Source of the DNA: OCS155 cluster bacterium AG-422-J23
GTDB taxonomy: Bacteria > Actinomycetota > Acidimicrobiia > Actinomarinales > Actinomarinaceae
Length of the DNA stretch: 64,000 nt
Assembly: GCA_003213625.1 (NCBI GenBank)
Contig: QCMT01000001.1
Span: 1-64,000 of the forward strand
Direction of reading: 5' to 3'
The first letter of the stretch is position 1. Every line of letters starts with the position of its first letter. Below are positions 62,504-64,000 of the stretch, in pieces. Position numbers and translations under genes: made by a program. The notes below the pieces were generated by a model. The model had not been told where the DNA came from. It worked only from the letters and a program-made list of their open reading frames with translations, and ran no database searches.

Positions 62504-63547
62504 ATGGCTGGAATTAATTTAAGAAGATCGCTTTTTGGTGGCAACGATATCGCTATTGATTTAGGAACTGCCAACACTTTGATATACGTCAAAGGCGTTG
62601 GAGTGATGGTTGATGAACCTACGTTGATTGCTGTAAATAAAGAGGATGGCTCAATCCTTACTGTTGGGGAAGAGGCAAAAAACTTAGTGGGTCGAGTCCC
62701 CGATTCAATAAAATTAATTAAACCTTTAAGAGATGGAGTGATTTCAGAAATCGAAATGGCCGAAGAACTTGTAAAAACCTTACTAACAAGAGCAATAGGA
62801 AGGTCCTATTCAAGACCAAGAATTGTTATGTGTGTTCCAAATGGTGTTACCAGTGTTGAGCAAAGATCCATAGAAACTGCTGCTCACGCTACAGGTGCAT
62901 CTGAAGTTTATACCGTTGAAGAGCCAATGGCAGCTGCAATAGGTGCAGGTCTACAAATTTATGAACCTTTTGGAAATATGGTAATCGACATTGGTGGAGG
63001 AACAACAGAAATTGCTGTTATTTCAATGGGAGACATAGTAAACGCTAACTCTGTAAGAGTTGGTGGAGAGGATATGACCGATAGACTCATTGAATGGTTA
63101 AGAACAGAACATTCTATGTTGGTGGATGAGGGAATTGCAGAATCTCTAAAGCATGCAATCGGATCTGCTTATCAATACGACAAAGAGCCACAAGTTACAG
63201 TAACGGGTCGAGATATTGTAAAAGGTGTCCCAAAACAAGTTCTACTAGAGGCCTCAGATGTTAGAAATGCACTAAGTCCAGTGGTTCAAGATATTATTGA
63301 GGCAGTAAGAATGTCTCTTTCCCAAACTCCACCTGCGTTAGTTTCAGATATAGATAAATATGGTGCATGGTTAACTGGGGGAGGATCTCTCTTAAAGCAA
63401 TTGGACAGGAAGATAGCAGAAGAACTTGGTATTCCAATTAATATGACAGAAGATCCATTAAGTACAGTTGTTGTTGGTTCAGGTATATGTTTAGAGAGAT
63501 TTGATGATTACAATTCCGTACTCAAATCATCTCCAAAACCAAACTAA
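62504..63547 (+). CDS. mreB: rod-shape actin homologue MreB
   Basis: A 347-residue actin-fold filament protein for lateral wall growth. Phosphate loop 1 IAIDLGTANTLIYVKGVG, phosphate loop 2 VIDIGGGTTEIAVIS, adenosine motif LTGGGSLL, VPNGVTSVEQRSIETAA. Followed 2 nt later by mreC. Rod-shape genes are absent from many actinobacteria with polar growth, so cells are probably not polar-growing, or lost DivIVA-based growth. Confidence 0.96.
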   Translation: MAGINLRRSLFGGNDIAIDLGTANTLIYVKGVGVMVDEPTLIAVNKEDGSILTVGEEAKNLVGRVPDSIKLIKPLRDGVISEIEMAEELVKTLLTRAIGRSYSRPRIVMCVPNGVTSVEQRSIETAAHATGASEVYTVEEPMAAAIGAGLQIYEPFGNMVIDIGGGTTEIAVISMGDIVNANSVRVGGEDMTDRLIEWLRTEHSMLVDEGIAESLKHAIGSAYQYDKEPQVTVTGRDIVKGVPKQVLLEASDVRNALSPVVQDIIEAVRMSLSQTPPALVSDIDKYGAWLTGGGSLLKQLDRKIAEELGIPINMTEDPLSTVVVGSGICLERFDDYNSVLKSSPKPN

Positions 63548-63549
63548 AT

Positions 63550-64000
63550 ATGAAAGATGGCAATCTAAGAGTAAGAAATTACATTATTTTCGTTATTTTT
63601 ATATTGTTTTCCTTTTCTATAATGGTTTTGGACTTTTTTTCTAACCAAGAAATATCCTCAACTATTTCAAAAAGAATGAATTTTCTGATTCCTTCAAGCG
63701 TAAATTTTCCAGATTATTTGGAATTTTTTGATACTGAATTGTTCCAAACAAGAAATAATTTGATAAATGAAAACATACGTCTCAAGAATGAAGTTTTAGA
63801 GTTAAGAAAACTTAAAATAGAAAATGATCTCTTAAAAGAGGAACTAGATGCTAACAAAAATCTTATCGAATCTGTTGATTCCACAAATTATTTTTATATA
63901 AAAACTACAGCATTCATTAAAAATAATGAAAATAAATATCTCGTATCAGGAGGTTATGATAAAAACTTTGAAAAGAATGATATTGTTATCAATGAAGAGG
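63550..64000 (+). CDS. mreC: MreC, 5' part
   Basis: The first 150 codons of MreC, cut by the window end. One membrane segment (about 12-33, YIIFVIFILFSFSIMVLDF), a periplasmic coiled coil (about 80-110, NENIRLKNEVLELRKLKIEND), then the start of the beta domain (FYIKTTAFIKNN ... GGYDKNF). It begins 2 nt after the mreB stop, the usual pairing. Confidence 0.88.
   Translation, partial: MKDGNLRVRNYIIFVIFILFSFSIMVLDFFSNQEISSTISKRMNFLIPSSVNFPDYLEFFDTELFQTRNNLINENIRLKNEVLELRKLKIENDLLKEELDANKNLIESVDSTNYFYIKTTAFIKNNENKYLVSGGYDKNFEKNDIVINEE

Overview
The window is AT-rich (about one third G+C by eye) chromosomal DNA from what is most likely a streamlined actinobacterium. The main clue is a WhiB-type Fe-S regulator at 8794..9075. 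Supporting clues are the gene order sdhC-sdhD-sdhA-sdhB, a DUF2342 protein, a UPF0182 protein, a YlbL-like Lon/PDZ protease, an Mrp ATPase without the CxxC motif, and many start codons placed 6-7 nt after a -10 box, as in leaderless actinobacterial transcripts. A marine Acidimicrobiia/Actinomarinales-like lineage is my inference, not something proven here.

Layout. 0-9.5 kb holds the end of a UvrD/PcrA helicase, a TCA block (sucC-sucD-icd-mdh), HU, and the opposing sdhCDAB operon with a small SCP2-like gene, then whiB and a peroxiredoxin. 9.5-19 kb holds a degenerate zincin-like protein, an HtrA-type protease, and a LIV-type ABC transporter operon with an acyl-CoA ligase inside it and a lipoprotein binding protein at its end. 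19-29.6 kb holds YlbL, UPF0182, initiator tRNA, TlpA, Mrp, UppP, PlsY, a bacterial translin, hotdog thioesterase and GMC oxidoreductase genes, plus two small genes below the usual ORF cut-off.

29.6-46.1 kb is an accessory, defence-like island. It has a DUF5655/NucS-like nuclease, a type I restriction system with HsdM and HsdS fused, two small zinc-binding genes that appear to start with ATA, a vWA protein, a Nudix-HTH (NrtR-like) regulator, a TIR-domain protein, two PH-like paralogues, a membrane-anchored PD-(D/E)XK nuclease followed by an in-frame extension, a metzincin, and a protein made of two complete Cas4/AddB-like Fe-S nuclease modules. A 19-bp palindrome, TATTATA-N5-TATAATA, occurs twice at the vWA promoter, once intact and once degenerate at the nuclease promoter, and once in front of the NrtR-like gene. 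This suggests one regulon run by a Nudix-type nucleotide sensor, with a predicted NAD-cleaving TIR protein beside the regulator.

46.1-64 kb returns to core genes: mitochondrial-type aconitase, pdxH, rph, rdgB, citramalate synthase (cimA), acs, a thioesterase, a six-gene tRNA cluster, tig-clpP-clpX-valS-folC-ndk, and mreB-mreC. In front of cimA lies an apparent isoleucine attenuator: a leaderless eight-codon ORF, MINFIIII, then an 8-bp hairpin and an intrinsic terminator ending 12 nt before the cimA start. aconitase, Icd, SucCD, Sdh and Mdh together cover most of an oxidative TCA cycle, and Acs and the LIV-linked ligase feed acyl-CoAs into it.
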